This document shows, piece after piece, positions 1-8,635 of a stretch of 35,104 nucleotides of DNA; within the stretch, counting starts at the first letter, position 1; each line of letters opens with the position of its first letter. A program made the translations under genes and the position numbers. The stretch is from JBLHGU01 sp047615875. GTDB taxonomy: Bacteria > Pseudomonadota > Gammaproteobacteria > Arenicellales > CAJQKF01. The notes below the pieces were generated by a model, which worked only from the letters and a program-made list of their open reading frames with translations, was not told where the DNA came from and did no database searches. The stretch lies in the NCBI GenBank assembly GCA_047615875.1, contig JBLHGU010000037.1, positions 1 to 35,104 of the forward strand, written 5' to 3'.

Positions 1-1501
1 AGGTGACCAGGCTGTCCATGTAGTCGGCAATCATCGCTAGACTGAAGGCGCCATCACCGGCGATGTCCTGTCCACAGGAAACTTTAATAGCCAGCGCTCC
101 ACAGTCTCCCGCTTGAAGGAGATACAAGGGGAGTTCTGGTGGGCAGTCGGGCACGCGGTGCCAACAAAAATCTGAATGCATCACTTTTTTGAGGATATCG
201 ACCTTGTCTGGATCACGGATGAGCGCGTAGATTCCAGACGCCAAGCCGTCGACACGATGAACGAATAGCCCGATGTGGATGCGCGGTCGCCAGGGAATCG
301 CATCCCAGGGCATAGTCCGCCGCTCTTGTGTCGGAATCAGTCGGGCGAGCATGCGAAAGAATGTATCCCGCGAGATCGATGTGGAGCCATCCATCGCTAC
401 TGCGCTGCGGCGACCAAGAATGGTCGTCTCCGCACTGAGCAGGCCTTGCCGGATGGGTGTGCCTAAAAGTGCTTCTTCCGAGGGAAAGTTAGAGAAGTCC
501 TCCTTAATAGGCGAGCTTTGCAATTGTCGTGTCGCCTGCGCAACTGCGTCGATCACAGGCCACTCGACGCTGTGTTCGGGACTTAGTGTATTGGCCCTAC
601 CCTGCCAAATCACGCCACTGCCATGCGCCATCAACGGTTTAGATTCGGTCAGAATCGGTGTTGGTAAACTGGGTGAAATCAACACCAGTAGCTCAGCTTC
701 TTCACGCTCCGCCGCCGCGAAATCTTCATCACGGTCAAGCCCAAGGAGGTTAGAGAGTGCGCTATCGCTGACGCTGTCGAGGAGCACCAATCTCCAGCCC
801 AGCGTCGCTGCCGAGATACGCAGGCTGGCAAGTGCGTGGCCAACATCGTGCTGGCAGTAACGGAACGCGCGCTCACCGTACTTCCAGGCTTCCCGCCATT
901 GTATCGACGACAAACCCACAAAGAACGAGCCCTCTGGGACAGCCCCCTCCCGAAAAGACCCTGTCAGCTCGGCCCAGCGTGTCGCGTCGAGTACCGCTCG
1001 CCGTTCAAGAGCGTGCTCCTTTGGCGCATAGTGATAGACGGCAGCTGCATCGCCGATCTGGTCGACCGCTGGCAGTACGGCATAGCCCTCGGTCGGATGA
1101 AGATTTCCGCTCGACGGGTTTGCGCGCAACGGCCATGTGGTATCACCAACCTGCTTCCATGCCGTCAGCGATAGTGCGTACCGGAAAAAGAGCGAAACTG
1201 ACGCCAACGATAGTGGCAGAGGCGGCACGCTCTCGTTCGTATAGAGCTGCCAATAAGGCAGCGGTCGGCCCGCTTTAGGCACCGGGAGACGAACAAGTTC
1301 CGCTCCCACGTAGCGCCGAAATGGATCTGGCTGTGTCGCCCAGTCCATACCAAGCGCTGCTGCGTAGCGATGGAAATGGTGCTTTGTCCGCTCGTGGTAG
1401 GCGACGACCACCTCTTCGGCAGGAACTTCTTCCTCTGCAACGCCGCTTCGTTCCAGTGACTCTGGCTCCTTCGATAAGGGTGAAAGACGATGCACCGTCA
1501 T
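1..1501 (-). CDS. SagB-type nitroreductase-family dehydrogenase, 3' end outside window
   Basis: An uninterrupted minus-strand frame runs from an ATG at 1501 off the left edge, giving about 500 visible codons. An in-frame TAA two codons upstream fixes the start close to this ATG. The N-terminus has the SagB-family signature YHERTKHHFHRYA. About 60 residues later comes RANPSSGNLHPTEGYAVLP, the FMN-binding nitroreductase motif, followed by YHYAPKEHALERR. A second nitroreductase-like half follows (GRRSAVAMDG, then IGLFVHRVDGLASGIYALI), so the protein looks like the two-domain class. Known members are flavin oxidoreductases, some of which oxidise azolines in RiPP synthesis. No YcaO or precursor gene is seen here, so a RiPP role is not supported. 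It lies 73 bp downstream of selO on the same strand and could be cotranscribed with it. Confidence 0.85.
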   Translation of the reverse strand, partial: MTVHRLSPLSKEPESLERSGVAEEEVPAEEVVVAYHERTKHHFHRYAAALGMDWATQPDPFRRYVGAELVRLPVPKAGRPLPYWQLYTNESVPPLPLSLASVSLFFRYALSLTAWKQVGDTTWPLRANPSSGNLHPTEGYAVLPAVDQIGDAAAVYHYAPKEHALERRAVLDATRWAELTGSFREGAVPEGSFFVGLSSIQWREAWKYGERAFRYCQHDVGHALASLRISAATLGWRLVLLDSVSDSALSNLLGLDRDEDFAAAEREEAELLVLISPSLPTPILTESKPLMAHGSGVIWQGRANTLSPEHSVEWPVIDAVAQATRQLQSSPIKEDFSNFPSEEALLGTPIRQGLLSAETTILGRRSAVAMDGSTSISRDTFFRMLARLIPTQERRTMPWDAIPWRPRIHIGLFVHRVDGLASGIYALIRDPDKVDILKKVMHSDFCWHRVPDCPPELPLYLLQAGDCGALAIKVSCGQDIAGDGAFSLAMIADYMDSLVT

Positions 1502-1574
1502 GGTAACTTAATCTTCATGCTGTGCGGCACTCGATGATGGCCTGCGCGTCCCTCGCCGATTAGAGTTTGAAAAA

Positions 1575-3368
1575 TCACGATGAGCAACTCACATATGACA
1601 ATCCAGCAACCTCAAAGAATTCAGATGGTTTCAGCCTATAGTATTTCCCTTCCATGTCTTCCGACTGCTCGGTATATGGCTGCGTCATGACGGCCTGCAG
1701 CTCTCGAACTAGAGAGTAGTTCCCCTCGGCAGCTTGCTGATACGCCGGTACAATGAACCACTCTCGCATGGTGTATTTTGGATTGACGAGTTTCATCTGC
1801 CTGGAGAGCTCTTCGCGGGATTGGGGCGAAATAGCTTTCGCGTCAGCCGTGCTGCCGTTCGTACTGGTGATGACTGATTTCCATTTTGTCAGCCAGTCAG
1901 ACCAACGCTTGTCCATCCCTTCGGGGTCTGCCGTATAGGTTGGGTGCATTGAATTCATTGAACGTTCCGAGTTCTTGTAGAAGCTTTTTTTGAGTGGGCC
2001 AATATCGTCAGGTAGCATCGAGAGCTCACGAAAGAAAATAGTGTAATCAACCGGTGTTTCTGCCATGAGCGTTTCGAGCTCACTGAACAATGCTGCGTGA
2101 AAAGTGCCAAGTCCTAGTTTGGCAGCCCACATTTTCTCCATTTGCGCTTGCATCACTTTCGAAAAGTCATTATGAATTTCACTAAGCTGTTGCAGGTAGT
2201 CCTCATGCGACGTCAGCAACGGCAGCAAGGCCGTGCAAAACACGTGGAAGTTTTGTTGCGCTGCCACGGGTTGGTTGAGGAACGAGAAGTGTTGACCGCC
2301 TCCCGTCCATGGCTGGTAGTCCGGTTTGAACACATCGCAGAACCCGAATGGACCGTAGTCGAGTGTGAAGCCACCGGCCGCGCAATTGTCGCTGTTGAAA
2401 TTACCCTGGCAGTATCCGACGCGGATCCAGTTCGCCACAAGCGACGTAAGGCGGCTGCGGAACTCGCGCGCGAGCAACACCACTTTTTCGGCGGTTGTTA
2501 GTTTTTGGTCAATGACATCAGCGTACTCACGATCGATCAAGTGCAAAACAATTTTCTCGAGCTCCTCCAATGCTTGCGGGTGTTCCTGCTTGCGGGCACG
2601 GCGGCCGAAGAGCTCGAGTTGGCCAACCCGAATGAAAGACGGTGCAACGCGCGTCGAGATGGCGACTGCATCCGACATAAGCCTGTCGGGATCCTGCGAG
2701 TGCGAGCCTTCCGAATACCACGGCCGCTTGACAGTCTCCGTTTTCGAAACATACAAACTCAAAGATCGTGATGTTGGCACTCCGAGCGCATGCATGTGCT
2801 CCTGTGCCAGGAACTCGCGGACACTCGACCGCAGAACGGCGCGACCATCCGCGCCACGGCAATAGGGTGTCCGACCGCCACCTTTCAGTTGCATTTCCCA
2901 GCGTTGACCGTTGATGACGGCCTCAAGCACAGAAACTGCACGACCGTCACCGTATCCGTTACCAGTTTGGAACGGACACTGCTGGTAGTATTCGGTGCCG
3001 TAGATGGAAAGTGCGTACCCACACGCCCAACCAACCTTGCGCATTGGCTCCGGAACCTGAGAGATGTCACCGGAGAACATACGAACGAAGTCGTCCAACT
3101 CTGCCATGCTGTCAGCAAAGCCAAGTTCCTGGAAAAAAAATTTGCTGTGCGCGACGTACTCGGGGTCTTTGATTGGCGTGGGATTGACGGGGACATAGTG
3201 GCCCGAGAAGACTTGTCGCGGCGAGTGGTCTTCGCCGTTTGATCTCGCGTCAGGATCGCAGTTGAGCGTGTCCATCAGCGAGTAGTTTGCCAATTTAGCA
3301 AGATCGTCGAGCGTCTCGACGGTTGGAGAGGCTTCCTCGGACAGTCGATTTGTCATAGCGCTACTCAT
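1575..3368 (-). CDS. selO: SelO family protein adenylyltransferase (YdiU/UPF0061)
   Basis: SelO is a pseudokinase-fold enzyme that transfers AMP to Ser, Thr or Tyr of proteins and is linked to redox stress. Diagnostic blocks are LKGGGRTPYCRGADGRAVLR, then SSVREFLAQEHMHALGVPTS, and the metal/active-site stretch GNFNSDN...FTLDYGPFGF. The C-terminus ends in VSCSS, where human SelO has selenocysteine; here a normal cysteine is used. Length from the chosen start is 597 residues, typical of the longer SelO class. The frame is open up to 3512, but the extra 48 residues do not look like the family. The Met at 3368 (MSSAMTNRL) is preferred, with 3356 as an alternative. No strong ribosome-binding site is visible at any of these starts. 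Confidence 0.93.
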   Translation of the reverse strand: MSSAMTNRLSEEASPTVETLDDLAKLANYSLMDTLNCDPDARSNGEDHSPRQVFSGHYVPVNPTPIKDPEYVAHSKFFFQELGFADSMAELDDFVRMFSGDISQVPEPMRKVGWACGYALSIYGTEYYQQCPFQTGNGYGDGRAVSVLEAVINGQRWEMQLKGGGRTPYCRGADGRAVLRSSVREFLAQEHMHALGVPTSRSLSLYVSKTETVKRPWYSEGSHSQDPDRLMSDAVAISTRVAPSFIRVGQLELFGRRARKQEHPQALEELEKIVLHLIDREYADVIDQKLTTAEKVVLLAREFRSRLTSLVANWIRVGYCQGNFNSDNCAAGGFTLDYGPFGFCDVFKPDYQPWTGGGQHFSFLNQPVAAQQNFHVFCTALLPLLTSHEDYLQQLSEIHNDFSKVMQAQMEKMWAAKLGLGTFHAALFSELETLMAETPVDYTIFFRELSMLPDDIGPLKKSFYKNSERSMNSMHPTYTADPEGMDKRWSDWLTKWKSVITSTNGSTADAKAISPQSREELSRQMKLVNPKYTMREWFIVPAYQQAAEGNYSLVRELQAVMTQPYTEQSEDMEGKYYRLKPSEFFEVAGLSYVSCSS

Positions 3369-3695
3369 GGTGCCAATTAATAACAGGGGGGAAGATCTCA
3401 GGTTTTGGACTAATACAAAATCGAAGGCATGAACCCCAACCTTTCCGATGATCCTGGTGTCTAGTACGAGCTCATAAGATAACAATATCCCAGTTTTTTT
3501 GAAAGCCACCATTGATGGTTATGCAGGGATAATTATGAAAACTCTAATTCATATTCAAGGCTGCTCAGTATGAAAGTTTGACGCTCAAGACGCAATTCGG
3601 GGCGATGAACCGGTTGCACACGATCCCCCATAAATCAAGGCTAAGCGGAACATCAAAGTTGAAGTTTTTCCAGCTTTTAGTATCGCAGTATAAAA

Positions 3696-3724
3696 TTCAA
3701 AATTCTTACAGATACCTATATAAT
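3696..3724 (+). promoter_or_regulatory. Candidate sigma70 promoter of the GAPDH gene
   Basis: TTCAAA at 3696-3701 and a perfect TATAAT at 3719-3724 are separated by 17 bases in an AT-rich stretch. The GAPDH start follows 82 bases after the -10 box, leaving a leader of about 70-75 nt. This is a sequence match only; the 69-codon open frame overlapping it starts with TTG and looks non-coding. Confidence 0.5.
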
Positions 3725-3805
3725 ACATGCCCAGTTATAAACACCACTATGTATGGTTATATAACAAACTATCTTTCTATCGGCTGAAACATAAGGTTTA
3801 ACTTA

Positions 3806-5254
3806 ATGACACTTCTCCTTGAAGAAAAATACCAGGCTAGCTGGCAAGAACGTCAGACATTTGCAGAAAATATGCAGCCAATTATTGGCCAGCTGTTTAG
3901 AAACAAAGGCATTGAAATTTCTATTTATGGTAAACCGCTTGTCAATGCTTCAGCGATTGACATCATCAAAGCCCATAAATCAGTTGCATTGCACGAAGAA
4001 AACAAACTTCGGCTACGTGAGAGCTATCCGTTTGTAAAAGCTTTAAGCGAAATGAACCTTGCCCCATCCAGTGTTGATATTGGAAAATTAGCTTATCGCT
4101 ACTTATTTCTGGGTAAAGCCAACGGCCTTTCTATAGAACAGTATTTGGATCAAGAACTGATAACAATTAGTAAAGTGCATGATGTTGAGCCTAAAAAAGA
4201 TGTTGTTCTGTACGGGTTTGGACGGATAGGACGTTTATTAGCGCGGTTACTAATTGAACGAGCTGGACCTAATTCATTATTGAATTTACGTGCGATTGTT
4301 ATTCGTCCTGGTGAAGAAGGTGACTTAGCAAAACGCGCGAGCCTTTTAAGACGTGATTCAGTACATGGCGCATTTAATGGCAGCATAACCATTGATAAAA
4401 AACACAATGTTATTAAGGCAAATGGAGCCTTCATAAAAGTTATCTATGCAAAATCTCCTGCTGAAATTGACTATACAACCCATGGAATAAACAATGCCTT
4501 AGTGGTCGATAACACCGGTATTTGGACTGATGAAGAAGGGCTTTCTCAACATTTACAATCAAAAGGTGTCGAAAAAGTTCTCCTTACCGCACCCGCAAAA
4601 GGCAATATTAAGAATATTGTTTATGGTGTTAATGAAGACATGATTTCAGCAGAAGATAATATTGTTTCAGCCGCAAGTTGCACGACTAACGCTATTACAC
4701 CTATTTTAAAAGCACTGAATGATAAATTTGGAATACGTAATGGACATATTGAATCAGTCCATTCTTACACTAACGATCAAAACCTAACTGATAATTATCA
4801 TTCAGCCCCGCGCAGAGGTCGTAGTGCGCCATTGAACATGGTGATAAGTACAACGGGTGCAGCAAAAGCCGTCGCAAAAGCATTACCCGAATTAGCAGGG
4901 CTATTAACCGGTAACGCAATACGTGTACCGACGCCGAATGTTTCGATGGCAATCATGAACTTAAACTTAAATACTACCACTGATAAAGCAGAATTGAATG
5001 ACTATATCCGTCAAGTTTCGCTAAATTCTAAATTACAAAATCAAATCGATTACACCGCTTCTAATGAAATAGTGTCTACTGATTTAGTAGGTTCTCGTCA
5101 TGCAGGTGTGCTTGACTCACAAGCAACAATCGTCAATGACGACCGAGCGATACTCTACGTTTGGTATGATAATGAATTTGGATATAGTTGCCAGGTTGTG
5201 CGAGTGATGCATGAAATGTCGGGCATTCATGTGCCAACTCTACCCAGCACCTAA
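3806..5254 (+). CDS. gap: Glyceraldehyde-3-phosphate dehydrogenase, N-terminally extended type
   Basis: Catalyses NAD(P)-dependent oxidation of glyceraldehyde 3-phosphate to 1,3-bisphosphoglycerate, or the reverse. The first ~130 residues are an extension missing from ordinary ~335-residue GAPDHs. The Rossmann motif is GFGRIGRLL (residues 137-145). The catalytic cysteine is in AASCTTNAITP (C292), and the general-base histidine is in ESVHSYTNDQ (H319). The C-terminal NAD-binding motif is WYDNEFGYSCQV. Total length is 482 residues. TAAGG lies about 9 bases before the ATG. The adenine-binding segment reads AIVIRPGEEGDL instead of a classic NDP motif, as in extended GAPDHs of other gammaproteobacteria. 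The gene is visibly more AT-rich than selO. It stands alone with its own promoter, between convergent neighbours. Confidence 0.93.
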   Translation: MTLLLEEKYQASWQERQTFAENMQPIIGQLFRNKGIEISIYGKPLVNASAIDIIKAHKSVALHEENKLRLRESYPFVKALSEMNLAPSSVDIGKLAYRYLFLGKANGLSIEQYLDQELITISKVHDVEPKKDVVLYGFGRIGRLLARLLIERAGPNSLLNLRAIVIRPGEEGDLAKRASLLRRDSVHGAFNGSITIDKKHNVIKANGAFIKVIYAKSPAEIDYTTHGINNALVVDNTGIWTDEEGLSQHLQSKGVEKVLLTAPAKGNIKNIVYGVNEDMISAEDNIVSAASCTTNAITPILKALNDKFGIRNGHIESVHSYTNDQNLTDNYHSAPRRGRSAPLNMVISTTGAAKAVAKALPELAGLLTGNAIRVPTPNVSMAIMNLNLNTTTDKAELNDYIRQVSLNSKLQNQIDYTASNEIVSTDLVGSRHAGVLDSQATIVNDDRAILYVWYDNEFGYSCQVVRVMHEMSGIHVPTLPST

Positions 5255-5880
5255 ACTGACCGAAACCAGTTGATTCAGCTTTCAGTGCCAATACAGGGTC
5301 AATTTTGAATGTAACTTAACACCTTGTGACACTGATCGGTTTATTAAGGAATTAAAAAGTAGGTTAGTGTTGAGCACAGTGAAACCCAACATGTCGAGGC
5401 CAGCTTAAGGTAGACGCGTTGGGTTAAACGATAAAGCTGCTAACCTTACCTTCGCTGTCATAACGTAGGACCTGGGTGTTGTTCCAGACTTAATTTTCTG
5501 GTTCAGGGATCTGCGGTAACACAGCTAATCTATAACTTGGAGCAGGTAGGAGCGAGCCCATAAATTGGAATATCATCGGAGTTCGTATTGATCTCGGTAA
5601 AAAATTTTTAGTATGTGCCGTTAATCCCTATTGTAAGATTATTATATGTTACGTTAAGATTTGATCCCATTAACTCCCAAAATCGGTGGCTTCGATGATC
5701 GGAGGCACAATTTTAGCGCAACTGGAATCGAGCAAAAAGCTCAAGTTGATTGTAAAAAAGGATGGTAATGTTGCCAAGGGGCGGAATCGACTTATCATCA
5801 TATCTATTTGTTTTTTATATATTTATATTTCTCAAAATACCAATATATATTGCCAACTATTTCTAACAGATAATAATAGC
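5255..5880. other. Intergenic region between convergent GAPDH and glpC
   Basis: About 625 bp with no convincing gene. The plus-strand open frame covering 5686-6045 runs into glpC antisense and looks like a shadow. There is a perfect 8-bp inverted repeat, AACCCAAC at 5383-5390 and GTTGGGTT at 5418-5425, with a 27-nt loop that could fold as a transcript hairpin. No U-tract follows it, so I do not call it a terminator. Confidence 0.5.
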
Positions 5881-7131
5881 CTAATCAGAAATATCTGGTT
5901 TAAGAGCTCTTTCCAGCAGCTGTACAGGGTGAATGCACTCTACACCTGTTTGTGCTGCAATATTCCATCGGCAAGTTTCACTATCACAGATAATAATGTC
6001 GGGTTCACATTGCCTAACCTGATCCATCAAGGTTTTACCTACTGACATAGCTATCGCGTATTTTTTTTTGTCGTATCCATAGGTACCCCCTATACCGCAA
6101 CAATCAGCCTGGGAAAGTGTTAGTTTAATATTTGGAATAAGACGCAGTAGCTCCAGTGCAGGTTCTCCCATTCTATGATCACGAAGTTGACATGGGCCGT
6201 GATACAAAACTCTCTGAGGTATTTCCTGAAGACTGGCGCGAAAGTACTCGATGTGATCTTTCAGCAAAAATTCGCAAGCATCCATGATCGCATCGGCGAC
6301 TCTTGTCGATTCTTCATCGCTCATATCCAGGTAGTTGGCGTACTTTGCACGCAGTGTCAAACTGCAACTGGTCGATGTGGAAAGAATGATTTGGCCTTGT
6401 TTCGCTGAAGGTAACAGAGCATTGATTAGGGCCCGGGCGGGTTTGCGCGCTGCTTCCGTCTCGCCACTGGAAAGCATAGGCAACGAGCAACATAGATTGG
6501 TGGGCGCATCGACTTGAAAACCCAGATAATTCAACAGACTCGCCAACGCTATTGCAGGGTCAGGGTCATAATATTCGACCGCACAACCTGTAAAAATGGA
6601 AATTCGAGGTCCCTTTGGTTGTACTTTCTGTGCGAGCCATCTCTGGAACTGCCTGCCTCGTATTTCAGGAAGAGGGGCATGACGATGAATGCCGAAAACT
6701 TTTTCTACCACACTACGCAGGATTGAGTTTTTCAACAAGGCGTTGGACAGGAATGGAAACAGACTCACCATTCGTCCTATCATTGCCGGTCGATTTAAAA
6801 GTTTTTGCCCCACTGGAACGGTGGCGCCATTGCCTGTAATTTCAGTTTTAGCGAGTGTAATTATATCAGTGATAGCCACATTATTGGGGCACACGCTAGT
6901 ACAGACACCGCAACCGTTACACAGTAACGGAGAATTTTCCTGACCCTGATCAAAAACGCGATATCGTTGCGCCTGAGGCCCAGTAAATTTAGGTCCGGGA
7001 AAAGTATTAGTCACAGCAGCAACCGGACAATGCGCATGGCAAATTCCGCATTTAGTACAAAGGTCCATCGAATCCAGAATTGTTTTACGGTTTCGTTTTG
7101 TTGGTTGAGGTGTTACCTTTGTTTTCAGCAT
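5881..7131 (-). CDS. glpC: GlpC-like iron-sulfur subunit of glycerol-3-phosphate dehydrogenase
   Basis: In GlpABC, GlpC passes electrons from the GlpAB flavoprotein dimer to membrane quinones. Two ferredoxin-type [4Fe-4S] motifs are visible: CTKCGICHAHCPV (Cys 25, 28, 31, 35) and CNGCGVCTSVCPN (Cys 71, 74, 77, 81). Two CCG-type domains follow, marked by CCSLPML and CCGIGGTYGYD. The C-terminus (CIHPVQLLERAL) aligns with the end of E. coli GlpC. Length is 416 residues. The frame extends upstream to 7266 but overlaps the kinase gene by 125 bp there, so the ATG at 7131, 11 bp after the kinase stop, is chosen. It is the last gene of the operon, separated from glpAB by the kinase gene, which differs from the contiguous glpABC order of E. 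coli. Confidence 0.9.
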   Translation of the reverse strand: MLKTKVTPQPTKRNRKTILDSMDLCTKCGICHAHCPVAAVTNTFPGPKFTGPQAQRYRVFDQGQENSPLLCNGCGVCTSVCPNNVAITDIITLAKTEITGNGATVPVGQKLLNRPAMIGRMVSLFPFLSNALLKNSILRSVVEKVFGIHRHAPLPEIRGRQFQRWLAQKVQPKGPRISIFTGCAVEYYDPDPAIALASLLNYLGFQVDAPTNLCCSLPMLSSGETEAARKPARALINALLPSAKQGQIILSTSTSCSLTLRAKYANYLDMSDEESTRVADAIMDACEFLLKDHIEYFRASLQEIPQRVLYHGPCQLRDHRMGEPALELLRLIPNIKLTLSQADCCGIGGTYGYDKKKYAIAMSVGKTLMDQVRQCEPDIIICDSETCRWNIAAQTGVECIHPVQLLERALKPDISD

Positions 7132-7141
7132 TTTCTTAGTG

Positions 7142-8635
7142 CTATCCAATTTTTTTGCAGACTTCGCGCACATTTTTGTGCCAGACCGTCCACAGCATTT
7201 CTCGTTCATCAATATCCATGATCGGCTCAAATATTTCGAATTTACGTTCCATGGCAGATAGGTCATCGAGTTTTAGCTGTCCGGCACCCATCGCAGCAAG
7301 ATAAGCCGTTCCTAGTGCAGTCATATCCGGTTCCTGTGAAACTGATACCGGCATACCCAGTAAATCCGCCAGGCGCTGCATTAAGAATCGGTTCTTAGTC
7401 GGGCCACCATCTGCCCTTACCTCACAAATTGCGCCCTGTGTTTTTTCGTTCAGGGATTGGATGATCTCAGCGCACTGAAATGCAATACCATCGAGCAGTG
7501 CTCGCACGATATGTGCTGAAGTAGAATCAAGACCGAGCCCGGTAATGCTGGCACGCGCGTTTGACTTCCAATATGGAGCAGATAATCCTGTAAAACATGG
7601 CACGACCGATACACCGGCGCTATCCGCAACACTAAGCGCCATCGCAGCCGAAGCCTCGGGTGATGGCAAGAGCCCCGAACGAACGAACCAGTCAATAGCT
7701 GAGCCCACGGAAAACACACTACCCTCAATAGTGTAATCCACGATGCTTTCAAGGTCCCAGGCCACGAACACGGGGAAAATTCCGTCGGGTATAAGCGGTG
7801 ATCTGCCAGTATTGACTTCAATAAAGGCACCCGTACCGAACGTGGCTTTTGCAACAGTGTTATCGCGGCACCCTTGAGCGATCAATGCGCCGTGGGCATC
7901 GACTATGTTGGCAGTAATAGGGACTGATGCGCCATTAAACGATTCGTGCCGGGCTATACCAAAATCACCACAACTTGGTCGTATCGAGGGAAGTTGAGAA
8001 TGTTTTAGATCGAAGGCATTCAGCAAGTCACTGTCCCAGGCCAGCTTGTACAAACTGAACAATGCAGTGCGAGATGCTGTTCCTGCCTCGGTGGCATGAA
8101 TAGCACCCTCAGTTAGTCGATTAATCACGTAGCTGTCGGTACCCCCTAAACGTAACGTCCCCTGATCACGCGCAGCTGCTATTTCAGGGATGTTATCGAT
8201 GAGCCACTTGAACTTAGATGCTGAGAAATAGGGATCAAGCATGATTCCAGTTCGATTACGAATTAACCGGTCAACACCTTTACTCGCAAGCTGATCACAA
8301 ATATCTGACGTGCGTTTGTCTTCCCAGGAGATTGCTGGTCCGATACCAATGCCAGTTTTTGCATCCCAGGCCATGCTGGTTTCTCCCTGATTGGCGATTC
8401 CAATGCCCTGAACATCTGACCACTTAAGTTTTGCCGAATCGAGAGCACCTTTGGCTGCAGCCAGGCTACTTTCGAAAAACTCCTCCGGATCGTGTTCAAC
8501 ATATCCCAGCCGTGGCATACGTTTGGGCATTGGCACCGAATGACTGGAAAGTTTGCCTTGCTCTATATCCAGAACCAGAGCGGTGGTTGTGGTACCGCCA
8601 TGGTCGATTCCTATAAATACACCACTATGCTGCAT
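7142..8635 (-). CDS. glpK: FGGY-family carbohydrate kinase, glycerol kinase-like with altered substrate motif
   Basis: ATP-dependent polyol kinase, 497 residues, the usual GlpK length. The N-terminal phosphate loop is GIDHGGTTTTALVLD. The conserved GYVEHDPEE and LDPYFSASKFKW blocks are glycerol-kinase-like, and Tyr136 matches Tyr135 of E. coli GlpK. Two positions that contact glycerol in GlpK differ. The NQRET motif (Arg83-Glu84) reads NQGET (Gly84-Glu85). The GDQQAA motif (Asp245-Gln246) reads VDAHGA (Asp246-Ala247). The substrate may therefore be glycerol or a related polyol. The start is set by GGAGAAGAG just before the ATG at 8635, overlapping the end of glpB by 11 bp. The open frame upstream to 8755 lies inside glpB and is not used. 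The placement between glpB and glpC ties it to the dehydrogenase. Confidence 0.88.
   Translation of the reverse strand: MQHSGVFIGIDHGGTTTTALVLDIEQGKLSSHSVPMPKRMPRLGYVEHDPEEFFESSLAAAKGALDSAKLKWSDVQGIGIANQGETSMAWDAKTGIGIGPAISWEDKRTSDICDQLASKGVDRLIRNRTGIMLDPYFSASKFKWLIDNIPEIAAARDQGTLRLGGTDSYVINRLTEGAIHATEAGTASRTALFSLYKLAWDSDLLNAFDLKHSQLPSIRPSCGDFGIARHESFNGASVPITANIVDAHGALIAQGCRDNTVAKATFGTGAFIEVNTGRSPLIPDGIFPVFVAWDLESIVDYTIEGSVFSVGSAIDWFVRSGLLPSPEASAAMALSVADSAGVSVVPCFTGLSAPYWKSNARASITGLGLDSTSAHIVRALLDGIAFQCAEIIQSLNEKTQGAICEVRADGGPTKNRFLMQRLADLLGMPVSVSQEPDMTALGTAYLAAMGAGQLKLDDLSAMERKFEIFEPIMDIDEREMLWTVWHKNVREVCKKIG

Noticed and set aside
273..1506. Several plus-strand open frames in the first 1.5 kb.
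   Set aside because: They are the mirror of the SagB-type gene on the minus strand, which has strong family motifs.
3578..3787. 69-codon plus-strand frame upstream of the GAPDH gene.
   Set aside because: TTG start, no ribosome-binding site, AT-driven composition, and it overlaps the likely GAPDH promoter.
5383..5425. Possible integron attC site: ACCCAAC and GTTGGGT match the RYYYAAC and GTTRRRY core boxes.
   Set aside because: At about 41 bp it is shorter than known attC sites, lacks clear inner L boxes, and no integrase or cassette array is present.
5686..6045. 119-codon plus-strand frame at the end of glpC.
   Set aside because: Its second half is antisense to conserved glpC sequence and the first half has no recognisable feature.
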